Source: an uncultured Chitinophagaceae bacterium
GTDB lineage: Bacteria; Bacteroidota; Bacteroidia; Chitinophagales; Chitinophagaceae
Assembly: GCA_936908745.1 (NCBI GenBank)
Contig: CAKZFX010000025.1
Span: 1 to 33,396, forward strand
DNA length: 33,396 nt
Direction of reading: 5' to 3'
Shown here: one piece after another, positions 15,704-21,903 of the stretch
Layout: every line of letters starts with the position of its first letter
Position numbering within the stretch: the stretch's first letter is position 1
Notes under the pieces: model-generated
The model's input: the letters and a program-made list of their open reading frames with translations, nothing else
What the model was told of the DNA's origin: nothing
The model's database searches: none
Made by a program: the position numbers and the translations under genes

Positions 15704-15910
15704 TTATTGAACGGAGTTCTTAACGTCGTTAGAGCTTTCTTCAATTTCTCTCTTCACATTGCTTTTAGCGTCGTTAAATTCACGCACACCTTTACCAAGA
15801 CCACGCATCAGCTCAGGAATTTTGCGACCACCAAACAACAACAAAACGATCACCAGGATAATGATGATTTCGTTTGTACCCAACACACCTAATAAGTTTT
15901 CTTGTATCAT
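15704..15910 (-). CDS. tatA: Sec-independent protein translocase subunit TatA
   Basis: TatA oligomerises in the inner membrane to pass folded Tat substrates. The 68-aa protein from ATG 15910 has the family plan. A short N-terminus with one membrane helix (NEIIIILVIVLLLF) is followed by the invariant FGGRKIPELMRGLGKGVREF hinge and amphipathic helix, then a charged tail. A longer form from TTG at 15931 is possible on paper. However, a perfect TATCTTTG -7 promoter box overlaps that TTG, so the ATG is the likely start. GatA begins 46 bp further on. One candidate Tat-like substrate, the GH109-like protein at 24752, is in the window. TatC is not. Confidence 0.95.
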   Translation of the reverse strand: MIQENLLGVLGTNEIIIILVIVLLLFGGRKIPELMRGLGKGVREFNDAKSNVKREIEESSNDVKNSVQ

Positions 15911-15928
15911 GATATGAAAATTAGACTT

Positions 15929-15936
15929 CAAAGATA
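15929..15936 (-). promoter_or_regulatory. tatA -7 promoter box
   Basis: The minus strand reads TATCTTTG, a perfect TAnnTTTG match, 19 bp ahead of the tatA ATG. It decides the start codon because it covers the alternative TTG. It probably drives tatA-gatA-transglycosylase. Confidence 0.55.
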
Positions 15937-15987
15937 GTAACTACCGCAACAAAACAGAATATTTAATTACAGCGTGTTTTAACAAAA

Positions 15988-16014
15988 AAAGCCCCAACGG
16001 GAAGTCGGGGCTTT
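15988..16014 (-). terminator. rplS terminator
   Basis: An 11-bp stem (AAAGCCCCGAC / GTTGGGGCTTT on the minus strand, one G-T pair) closes a 5-nt loop and is followed by a run of seven T. It lies 22 bp after the rplS stop codon. Confidence 0.93.
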
Positions 16015-16035
16015 AAAGAATATCTTGAAAATGAA

Positions 16036-16407
16036 TTAAGACGCTTTTTCAGTAGTAAGAACAAGGCGTTTTTCACGAATCCTTGCGCTTTTACCGCTAC
16101 GGCTACGCTGGTAGAACAGTTTCGCACGACGAACCTGGCCAGTTTTGTTTAATGTGATAGAGTCGATATTAGGAGAGTAGATCGGGAATACCCTTTCAAC
16201 ACCCACACCGTCAGAGATTTTACGAACTGTGAAAGAAGCTGTATGACCAGTTCCTTGTCTTTTGATCACATCGCCTTTAAAAGACTGGATCCTTTCTTTG
16301 TTACCTTCAATGATCTTGTAGTTAACGGTAACGTTATCACCCGCTTTGAATTTCGGGAAATCTTTTTTGCCTGTCAGCTGCTCGTGTACGTATGCAATGG
16401 CGTTCAT
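16036..16407 (-). CDS. rplS: 50S ribosomal protein L19
   Basis: L19 sits at the 30S-50S interface of the large subunit. The 123-aa length is near the family norm (about 115-125). Family motifs are clear: FKAGDNVTVNYKIIEGNKERIQSFKGDVI, then ISDGVGVERVFPIYSPNIDSI and RRAKLFYQRSRSGKSARIREKR. It is monocistronic: a TACCTTTG promoter box lies about 20 bp upstream and a strong terminator follows. The usual E. coli partners rimM and trmD are not here, which is normal for Bacteroidota. Confidence 0.98.
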   Translation of the reverse strand: MNAIAYVHEQLTGKKDFPKFKAGDNVTVNYKIIEGNKERIQSFKGDVIKRQGTGHTASFTVRKISDGVGVERVFPIYSPNIDSITLNKTGQVRRAKLFYQRSRSGKSARIREKRLVLTTEKAS

Positions 16408-16427
16408 ATCTCTGTTTTTAAGGAGGG

Positions 16428-16435
16428 CAAAGGTA
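16428..16435 (-). promoter_or_regulatory. rplS -7 promoter box
   Basis: The minus strand reads TACCTTTG, a perfect TAnnTTTG match, 20 bp upstream of the L19 ATG. It implies a leader of roughly 14 nt. No matching -33 TTTG is seen. Confidence 0.55.
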
Positions 16436-16541
16436 AGGGAAAAGTTGATAAGTTTTAAAGTTTACAGGTTCAAAAGGAAAAACTTTTTCAGGAAAGAGCT
16501 TTTGTACTCCTTTTCAACCTTTTAACTTATCAACGGGCCAC

Positions 16542-18107
16542 CTATCTCGCCACGTTTACGGCTCTTTTTTCCCGGATAACGGTCACTTTGATCTGCCCCG
16601 GGAATGTCATTTCGGTCTGGATCTTCTGGGCGATCTCGAAAGACAGCTTTTCAGAATCCTGGTCTGTTACTTTTTCTGCTTCCACAATCACCCGCAACTC
16701 ACGACCTGCCTGGATAGCATAGGCTTTTTCAACGCCATTGTAGGCCATTGCCAGGTTCTCCAGGTCCTTGATCCGCTGGATGTATTGCTGCATGATCTCA
16801 CGGCGTGCGCCCGGTCTTGCGCCGCTGATGGCGTCACAGGCCTGGACGATCGGGGAGATCACATATTTCATTTCTTCCTCGTCGTGGTGGGCAGCGATCG
16901 CATTCACCACGGCCGGGTTTTCACCATATTTTTCAGCCAGTTTAGCGCCTAACAGGGCGTGGCTCAGTTCACTTTCTTCGTCGGGTACTTTACCAATATC
17001 GTGCAGGAGACCCGCTCTTTTCGCCAGTTTAGGGTTCAGGCCGAGCTCTGCCGCCATGGTAGCACAAAGATTAGCTGTTTCACGGCTGTGCATCAACAGG
17101 TTTTGGCCATAAGAAGAACGGAAACGCATCCGCCCTACCATACGCACCAGTTCCTTGTGCAAACCGTGGATGCCTAATTCAATTACGGTTCTTTCGCCGA
17201 TTTCCATTACCTGTTCTTCAATCTGTTTCTTGGTTTTTTCCACCACTTCCTCAATACGGGCAGGGTGGATACGTCCGTCAGAAACAAGGCGTTGCAAGCT
17301 CAAACGGGCTATTTCACGACGCAATGGATCAAACGAAGAAAGGATGATCGCCTCCGGCGTATCGTCCACGATCAGGTCCACGCCGGTAGCCGCTTCAATG
17401 GCACGGATATTACGGCCTTCACGACCGATGATCTGGCCTTTTATTTCATCGCTTTCGAGGTTGAAAACGGTAATTGAGTTCTCAATTGCCTGCTCCGCAG
17501 CCGTCCGCTGGATGGTCTGGATAATGATCTTGCGGGCTTCTTTATTTGCTTTTTGCTTGGCGTCGTCAATAATTTCCTGTTGCAGACCCAACGCCTGTGT
17601 ATGCGCCTCGTTTTTCAGGCTTTCCACCAGTTGCGATTTGGCTTCGTCGGCAGAGAGGCCAGCTATTTTTTCCAAACGGCGGATATGCTCTTCCTGGTGT
17701 TTTTCCAGTTCCGTGCGTTTGATATTTACCAGTTCGATCTGGCGATTGAGGTTTTCCTTGATCGCTTCGTTCTCTTTGATCTGCTTATCAAGGTTGGTAT
17801 CTTTTTGATTGATAGACTGTTCTTTCTGGCGAATGCGGTTTTCGCTGTCGTTGATCTTACGGTTACGATCATTCACCTCCCGGTCGTGGGCGGCTTTCAT
17901 CTGCACAAATTTCTCTTTGGCCTCGAGTTCTTTCTCTTTTTTCAGTGTTTCGGCCCTTAATTCTGCTTCTTTTAAAAGTGTTTGTGTTTGCGATTCGGCT
18001 TCTTCCAGTTTTTTTCGTGTGTTGGGGGCAAAAATGACTTTACCCGCTATGATGCCGGCAACAAGTGCTACCGCTCCTATTATTATATAGATAATGTTTG
18101 GATCCAT
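16542..18107 (-). CDS. rny: Ribonuclease Y
   Basis: RNase Y is a membrane-anchored endoribonuclease that starts mRNA decay. The 521 aa show the standard architecture. An N-terminal membrane helix (about 4-27, IIYIIIGAVALVAGIIAG) is followed by a long charged coiled coil (about 30-200) that mediates dimerisation. A KH domain carries GQIIGREGRNIRAIEAATGVD. The HD domain holds the metal-binding LLHDIGKVPDEE and an AIAAHHDEEE motif. The C-terminus EKRAVNVAR is typical of the family. ATG at 18107 is fixed by the membrane helix. A near-consensus -7 box lies about 70 bp upstream. From recall, rny often lies close to zapA in Bacteroidota. Here about 3 kb of inserted genes separate them. Confidence 0.97.
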   Translation of the reverse strand: MDPNIIYIIIGAVALVAGIIAGKVIFAPNTRKKLEEAESQTQTLLKEAELRAETLKKEKELEAKEKFVQMKAAHDREVNDRNRKINDSENRIRQKEQSINQKDTNLDKQIKENEAIKENLNRQIELVNIKRTELEKHQEEHIRRLEKIAGLSADEAKSQLVESLKNEAHTQALGLQQEIIDDAKQKANKEARKIIIQTIQRTAAEQAIENSITVFNLESDEIKGQIIGREGRNIRAIEAATGVDLIVDDTPEAIILSSFDPLRREIARLSLQRLVSDGRIHPARIEEVVEKTKKQIEEQVMEIGERTVIELGIHGLHKELVRMVGRMRFRSSYGQNLLMHSRETANLCATMAAELGLNPKLAKRAGLLHDIGKVPDEESELSHALLGAKLAEKYGENPAVVNAIAAHHDEEEMKYVISPIVQACDAISGARPGARREIMQQYIQRIKDLENLAMAYNGVEKAYAIQAGRELRVIVEAEKVTDQDSEKLSFEIAQKIQTEMTFPGQIKVTVIREKRAVNVAR

Positions 18108-18179
18108 TAAGCTGTGTGTTTATGGGTTGAATACTATGTGTTAATGTTAAATTCATACTACTTAAAAGTATGTAATTGG

Positions 18180-18187
18180 CGAAGATA
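18180..18187 (-). promoter_or_regulatory. Candidate rny -7 box
   Basis: The minus strand reads TATCTTCG, one base from the TAnnTTTG consensus, about 73 bp upstream of the rny start. The same variant occurs upstream of pheT (24651-24658), which supports its use as a real -7 element. Confidence 0.4.
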
Positions 18188-18351
18188 CAAAATGAGCCAT
18201 TATGTCTGAAATATGGTACAGGATTACCTTTTATGTAGTTATTTGACAGTTTAGCGCAGGGCTGAAGATCATAGTCCGTATTTATACTATATTGCCATTC
18301 TCTATCAGAGAGAGCATGAAACGTACCTTAATAACACAAAAAAACAAGCGG

Positions 18352-19515
18352 ATGAAAAAAGTATTGATCGCAATCGCTTTGCTGCCCCTGGCCGCCACGG
18401 CGCAGGATAAAAAAGCAGCTGATTTTAAGTTGACAGGCAAAATGGACAAACTGGCTTACAAAGCCGACTGGGTGTTTATCCAGTACCGGTATGACGACCA
18501 ATGGAAGATTGACAGTGTGCAGCCGGTAAATGGCAGTTATAGTTTTTCCGGAAAACTGGAAGAGCCAACCGCCGCCTCCTTACGGGTAAAATATGCGGAA
18601 ACCGAACCGGGCAAAAAAGTAGCGTACAGCAACAAACGGGATGCAGCCAGCATCTATATACAACCCGGAAAGATCAAAGTGACTTCGGTGGATTCGTTCA
18701 GTAATGTAACCGTGAAGGGTTCGGCAGCCTATGTGGAATTCAAAAAATTGCAAACGCAGGCCAAACCCTACAAGGATAAAATGGAACCGCTTTATACCTT
18801 GTATTCACAATTTGCGAGAGCCAAAGAAGATAAGGCCAAGCAAAAAGTGGAAGAGATGATCGATTCGCTGGACAAGAAAATGAACGCTGAAGTATATGGC
18901 GAGTATGTAAAGAAAAATCCTTCGTCGCCGCTGGCATTATATGCGCTTCAGCAATATGCGGGCTGGGATATTGATGCTGATAAAATTGAACCGGTATATG
19001 CTGGCTTATCTGATAAGATAAAAGCCTATCCTTCTGCCATAGCGTTTAAAGAAAACCTTGACATCGCTAAGAAAACGGGTATCGGCAAATTTGCGATGGA
19101 TTTTACCCAAAATGATACGCTGGACCAGCCGGTGACGCTTGCTTCATTAAAAGGAAAATACCTGCTGATCGATTTCTGGGCAAGCTGGTGTGGCCCTTGC
19201 CGTGCGGAAAATCCAAACGTGGTACGGGTATTCAACAAGTATAAAGACAAAGGGTTTCATGTATTGGGTGTGTCGCTGGACAGACCCGGACAAAAAGAAA
19301 AATGGATGAAAGCCATTCATGACGATGGCCTGTACTGGACACAAGTGAGCGATCTGAAATTCTGGGACAATGAAGTGGCCAAACAGTATGGCATCCGTGC
19401 CATCCCTCAAAACCTGTTGCTGGACCCGCAGGGAAAGATCATTGCCAAAAACATTACCGGCGAGGAACTGGACCAGAAAGTAGCGGAAGCGGTAAGCGGG
19501 CAGAAAGCATTTTAG
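18352..19515 (+). CDS. TlpA/ResA-like thiol-disulfide oxidoreductase with DUF4369-type N-terminal domain
   Basis: This is a periplasmic thioredoxin-fold protein that probably reduces or exchanges disulfides in exported proteins. From ATG 18352 it has 387 aa. A clean signal peptide (MKKVLIAIALLPLAATAQ) is followed by a beta-rich region of DUF4369 type (about 25-130, FKLTGKMDKLAYKADWVFIQYRY), a helical linker rich in Lys/Glu, and an AhpC/TSA-type thioredoxin domain. That domain has the active site W279-C280-G-P-C283 within FWASWCGPCRAENP. The cis-Pro region reads GIRAIPQNLLLDP. Starts at 18316 (ATG) or 18292 (TTG) would only lengthen the basic n-region. It stands alone on the plus strand between rny and the repeat-bounded module, with a strong terminator after it. 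The substrate is unknown. Confidence 0.9.
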   Translation: MKKVLIAIALLPLAATAQDKKAADFKLTGKMDKLAYKADWVFIQYRYDDQWKIDSVQPVNGSYSFSGKLEEPTAASLRVKYAETEPGKKVAYSNKRDAASIYIQPGKIKVTSVDSFSNVTVKGSAAYVEFKKLQTQAKPYKDKMEPLYTLYSQFARAKEDKAKQKVEEMIDSLDKKMNAEVYGEYVKKNPSSPLALYALQQYAGWDIDADKIEPVYAGLSDKIKAYPSAIAFKENLDIAKKTGIGKFAMDFTQNDTLDQPVTLASLKGKYLLIDFWASWCGPCRAENPNVVRVFNKYKDKGFHVLGVSLDRPGQKEKWMKAIHDDGLYWTQVSDLKFWDNEVAKQYGIRAIPQNLLLDPQGKIIAKNITGEELDQKVAEAVSGQKAF

Positions 19516-19546
19516 AATACAGAAGAGCCTATCTATATAAGACGAG

Positions 19547-19573
19547 AAAAGCTGCCGAAAGGTGGCTTTTTTT
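19547..19573 (+). terminator. Terminator of thioredoxin-like gene
   Basis: A 10-bp stem AAAAGCTGCC / GGTGGCTTTT with two G-T pairs and a GAAA tetraloop is followed by a T run. It lies 31 bp after the stop codon. Confidence 0.92.
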
Positions 19574-19581
19574 ATTGCCAT

Positions 19582-19644
19582 AGCCGGTGTTTTATGCCGC
19601 CTTAGCTGGTGTTTTCACCAGCTAATAATCTGGTTGGTGAAAAC
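19582..19644. repeat. Cluster of short direct and inverted repeats beside the module's left repeat
   Basis: AGCCGGTGTTTT (19582-19593) and AGCTGGTGTTTT (19604-19615) are direct copies 22 bp apart. TTAGCTGGTG / CACCAGCTAA (19602-19611 and 19616-19625) form a perfect 10-bp hairpin with a TTTT loop. TTGGTGAAAAC (19634-19644) is an inverted copy of GTTTTCACCA (19611-19620). The cluster ends 1 bp before the left 23-bp repeat. It looks like arm-type sites for a recombinase or a decayed mobile-element end. It has no counterpart at the right repeat. Confidence 0.55.
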
Positions 19645-19645
19645 A

Positions 19646-19668
19646 GGTAACTATATACCAGTTAGACC
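19646..19668. repeat. Left copy of 23-bp direct repeat (att-like)
   Basis: The repeat begins GGTAACTATATACC and ends AGTTAGACC, and is identical to 21141-21163. It is itself a hyphenated palindrome: TAACT and AGTTA arms flank a 7-bp core ATATACC, with GGT...ACC outside. That layout resembles a tyrosine-recombinase crossover site. The repeat ends directly before an ATG at 19669. Confidence 0.85.
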
Positions 19669-19955
19669 ATGAATAAAAACAATTTTAATAGCATTCTATT
19701 TCCTGAAATTTCAGAGAAGCCTTGATATTATCCCTTTTTTAATTAGATATGATAAAATGGTTAGAGATGAATATAAAAATGAAAAAATTATTACCTCTTA
19801 TGTGAATAAAAAAAAGAAATTTCAAATTAATTAAAAATGAAGAGGGGAAATGGGATGTTTATTTTGCACTTGAATATTCTTCACATAGAATTAAACGAAA
19901 TCTTAATTCTATGTATGATTTATATGTCCTTTACTCTATTTTAGTTTTGGATTGA
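19669..19955 (+). pseudogene. Small frameshifted ORF inside the module
   Basis: Three plus-strand frames join into one plausible protein of about 95 aa. It starts MNKNNFNSILFPEISEKP (19669, stops at once), continues LDIIPFLIRYDKMVRDEYKNEKIITSYVNKKK (to 19815), and ends NFKLIKNEEGKWDVYFALEYSSHRIK...VLD with TGA at 19953-19955. The second shift lies at a run of eight A (19808-19815); the first is near 19720. Each shift needs one extra base relative to an intact frame. The two long pieces have natural amphipathic composition, so a decayed gene or sequence error is likelier than chance. The last 25 bp overlap the end of the convergent metallopeptidase gene. I do not recognise the family. Confidence 0.45.
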
Positions 19956-21076
19956 GCAAGTTTGTTTAAAACGGGAAGAACCGTAAAGGCGAAAGGCTCT
20001 AATTTTGGACGTACAAGATTCCAATTGTATAATAATTTGGTTACATAACTATCAGCATTTTTATGGACTTCGAAAAATGTGTTTATACTTCTTTCATGGT
20101 ATGTTACCTCGGTGAAAGCAATATCAGCCGCCTCAATTGCGGATGCTATTGCTTCTTTAATTTTTTCTTGTTCTTCTATATTCATTTTTCGAGCTATTAG
20201 CATAGGCTCTATATTTCTAAATACCATAGATGCTCTAATAGCAGGGGAAGGATGAGAAGATTCATTTATATCTTTTTCCCGTAAGCTATAAAATCCAAAA
20301 AGGCGGAAAAAAGTATAGATGGCAAATGCCCAATGCCCAAAAAAAACAGAATAATCTGAAAATAATAAAGCCATGTTTTTATCGCCTAAAGGTCGATTAT
20401 GCCATACCTCAGCAGTTATAAAAGCCCAATTGGTTGCAAAACTATCTGCATCCATTTCTAATGTTTGAGAATCTAATGTTGTTATAAATTTATTCTTCCT
20501 TTGAGTATTACCAATTTCTTTCCAAATAAGACCTTTAATATTCTCATATATAAACCCGTTGTGTCCCCTTAAAATGTGACCTAATTCGTGCATTATAATG
20601 AAGTCTAAAGCAAAGGATATATATGCTTGAGCATAAAAACCTCTTACTTTATCGTTTGGCATTACAATATTTTCAGGGTTAGGGTCTAATTCAATTCCAT
20701 AGCCAGTTTGAATTACATTGATTGTTTTCTTTCCCTCAGACTCTAGGTTTATGTCCCCTAGATGCGGCAATATTGATTTAGTTGCGAATATTTTATTGAA
20801 AATATCAAACAAAAGAAGGTAAGTTCCTCTTGTAACTCCAATAAAATACCTTTCTAGATATTTTGAAGCTGCGGCATTCAATTCCCAATTATTAACAATG
20901 TCAACATGTACATGTGGTAAATTTGGGTACTTGAATTTTATAAATGCTAAGGCAGAGGCTGCATGACTTTTTACATGTTCATCAAAATCTAACTGAGATA
21001 GTTTTTTGTTGGGCGGAGGGGTATAAAGGCCACCCATTTCTTTAAATATTAAATGAAATATTTCTGAATCAGTCAT
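19931..21076 (-). CDS. HELGH zinc metallopeptidase of unknown family (gluzincin-like)
   Basis: This 381-aa protein has no signal peptide. It has a zinc-peptidase core: a hydrophobic helix leading into His163-Glu164-Leu-Gly-His167 (FIIMHELGHILRGH), and about 40 residues later a third-ligand helix with Glu207 in LEMDADSFATNW. HExxH plus E-x-D-A-D is the gluzincin arrangement of M48-type peptidases. M48 enzymes are usually membrane-bound, whereas this one has only a moderately hydrophobic stretch (about 228-262) and may be soluble. The cytoplasmic, free-standing layout also recalls the phage-exclusion peptidase Lit (family U49), but I cannot confirm homology. The C-terminal 100 residues are helical and charged. 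The codon use is much more AT-rich than its neighbours. It is the only intact gene between the 23-bp repeats. The catalytic residues are seen in the sequence; the substrate and biological role are unknown. Confidence 0.75.
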   Translation of the reverse strand: MTDSEIFHLIFKEMGGLYTPPPNKKLSQLDFDEHVKSHAASALAFIKFKYPNLPHVHVDIVNNWELNAAASKYLERYFIGVTRGTYLLLFDIFNKIFATKSILPHLGDINLESEGKKTINVIQTGYGIELDPNPENIVMPNDKVRGFYAQAYISFALDFIIMHELGHILRGHNGFIYENIKGLIWKEIGNTQRKNKFITTLDSQTLEMDADSFATNWAFITAEVWHNRPLGDKNMALLFSDYSVFFGHWAFAIYTFFRLFGFYSLREKDINESSHPSPAIRASMVFRNIEPMLIARKMNIEEQEKIKEAIASAIEAADIAFTEVTYHERSINTFFEVHKNADSYVTKLLYNWNLVRPKLEPFAFTVLPVLNKLAQSKTKIE

Positions 21077-21091
21077 AGTAAAAATTAAATA

Positions 21092-21145
21092 CTATTTCTT
21101 TTTAGCAACCTTCTTTTTAGGCTTTTGATTGTCTTTTACCGGTAA
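21092..21145 (-). pseudogene. Cut-off Lys-rich C-terminal coding tail
   Basis: On the minus strand the frame reads LPVKDNQKPKKKVAKKK and then TAG, 15 bp before the metallopeptidase start codon. KKxAKKK-type tails are common C-termini of real basic proteins. Going upstream, the frame runs into the right 23-bp repeat and meets a stop there. The simplest reading is that the last codons of an upstream operon partner were carried into the module and the rest was lost at the repeat. Confidence 0.4.
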
Positions 21146-21163
21146 CTATATACCAGTTAGACC
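21141..21163. repeat. Right copy of 23-bp direct repeat (att-like)
   Basis: All 23 positions are identical to the copy at 19646-19668. It lies 24 bp beyond the zapA stop codon. Sequence identity stops abruptly on both sides of the repeat. Confidence 0.85.
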
Positions 21164-21187
21164 GTAAAACAGCAACCATGGAACTTC

Positions 21188-21490
21188 TTATTTAGCCGCA
21201 GAAACCGCATCCAGCAGCTTTTCCAGTCCGGCCAGTTGCTCAGAAAGATTGTTTTTTTCCAGTTCCGAACTGGAGCCGGCAGACTTCTCCGTAGCAAACC
21301 AGATCAGTACCATGGCGATATAGTCCTGCATGTCTTTCCCGGCGAAATTCGTCTTGAATTCAATGATCTTATCATTGATCGTTTTCACTGTATTGCGCAG
21401 CACTTCTTCGTCTTTTGGCTCTATCTTGATACGATAATTGCGGTCGCCTATCACAATCGTCACCGGAATTAATGGTTCCATAACTTGCAT
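21188..21490 (-). CDS. zapA: Cell division protein ZapA
   Basis: ZapA binds FtsZ and bundles protofilaments at the division ring. The 100-aa length is typical. The N-terminal globular part reads IPVTIVIGDRNYRIKIEPKDEEVLRNTVKTINDKI, with the family pattern of a short beta hairpin then the helix carrying the R-x-x-A/T-x-x-I-N motif. A long helix through FAGKDMQDYIAMVLIWFATEK forms the coiled coil. Starts at ATG 21490 or ATG 21481 are both possible; there is no Shine-Dalgarno sequence. It lies in the pheT-coiled coil-ZapA cluster, although a plus-strand gene lies between the coiled-coil gene and zapA. The repeat-bounded module begins 24 bp after its stop codon. Confidence 0.88.
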   Translation of the reverse strand: MQVMEPLIPVTIVIGDRNYRIKIEPKDEEVLRNTVKTINDKIIEFKTNFAGKDMQDYIAMVLIWFATEKSAGSSSELEKNNLSEQLAGLEKLLDAVSAAK

Positions 21491-21532
21491 TTTTAAAAAT
21501 CCTTGTTTAACTTTCGTTTCTCGTTACCACCA

Positions 21533-21549
21533 GCAGGCTTTTGACCTGC
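21533..21549. other. Hairpin in zapA / small-gene divergent gap
   Basis: GCAGG / CCTGC form a 5-bp stem around a 7-nt loop CTTTTGA. It is placed in the 105-bp gap between the divergent starts. It could be a leader structure for zapA or an operator. It resembles a tRNA anticodon arm, but no other tRNA arm is present. Confidence 0.35.
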
Positions 21550-21595
21550 CAACTACCCTCCTGAAGACGAACCAATCAAAACAAACTTAGTACTA

Positions 21596-21850
21596 ATGTT
21601 TGCCAAAGTTAAATCATCAATGTTTATTGATGCGTTGCAATTGGAGCTGAATGCTCCCAAAGGCCACCGTGTTCGTGCCGTATTAAAAGACGATACCGGC
21701 GAAATCCGCAGTACCGTTGAAAAAAACATCTATACGGACAGGGAAAATTTTACATGGACGGGGCTTAATCACCTGCCTTATGGCAAATACACGTTAGAGC
21801 TTTCGCATGAAAATGATGAGATGAAGATGAATTTGGTCAAGAGAGTCTGA
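21596..21850 (+). CDS. Small beta-rich protein resembling a T9SS C-terminal domain, no signal peptide
   Basis: The 84 aa read like a secretion-system sorting domain of type A. They begin with strand-rich FIDALQLELNAPKGHRVRAV, then the diagnostic LKDDTGEI turn, and end with LPYGKYTLELSHENDEMKMNLVKRV. That end matches the pattern L-P-x-G-x-Y-x-L plus a final VKR/K. Sorting domains normally sit at the end of long secreted proteins with a signal peptide. Here the domain is the whole protein and lacks any export signal, so it is probably cytoplasmic. The start is ATG 21596; ATG 21620 (MFIDALQL) is an alternative. It is divergent from zapA and convergent with the coiled-coil gene. No function is known to me. 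Confidence 0.65.
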   Translation: MFAKVKSSMFIDALQLELNAPKGHRVRAVLKDDTGEIRSTVEKNIYTDRENFTWTGLNHLPYGKYTLELSHENDEMKMNLVKRV

Positions 21851-21903
21851 ATAAAGGTGACAGGTAAAAGGTAAAGGGCAGAGGGCAACTTACGACGGGC
21901 AGG

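Larger units (their letters stand above)
19646..21163. mobile_element. AT-rich 1.5-kb module bounded by 23-bp direct repeats
   Basis: The segment between the two repeats is visibly more AT-rich than its neighbours. It uses Ile/Lys/Asn codons heavily and lies between conserved chromosomal genes. It holds a minus-strand metallopeptidase gene, a frameshifted plus-strand small ORF, and a cut-off coding tail at the right repeat. It has no transposase or recombinase. It is best described as a passively mobilised or captured cassette; the mechanism is inference. Confidence 0.6.

Noticed and set aside
21141..21163. Integron attC site, because the repeat contains GTTAGAC, which fits the GTTRRRY core
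   Set aside because: No matching RYYYAAC partner lies upstream within the size of an attC, no integrase is present, and both copies are short identical palindromes without the attC fold.
19571..21187. 6S RNA gene next to zapA
   Set aside because: There is no ~180-nt rod-like structure with a central bulge next to zapA; the module repeat begins only 24 bp after its stop codon.
21533..21549. Possible tRNA-Lys, because of a GCAGG-CTTTTGA-CCTGC arm
   Set aside because: No acceptor stem, D-arm or TTCRANT T-loop can be found on either side.
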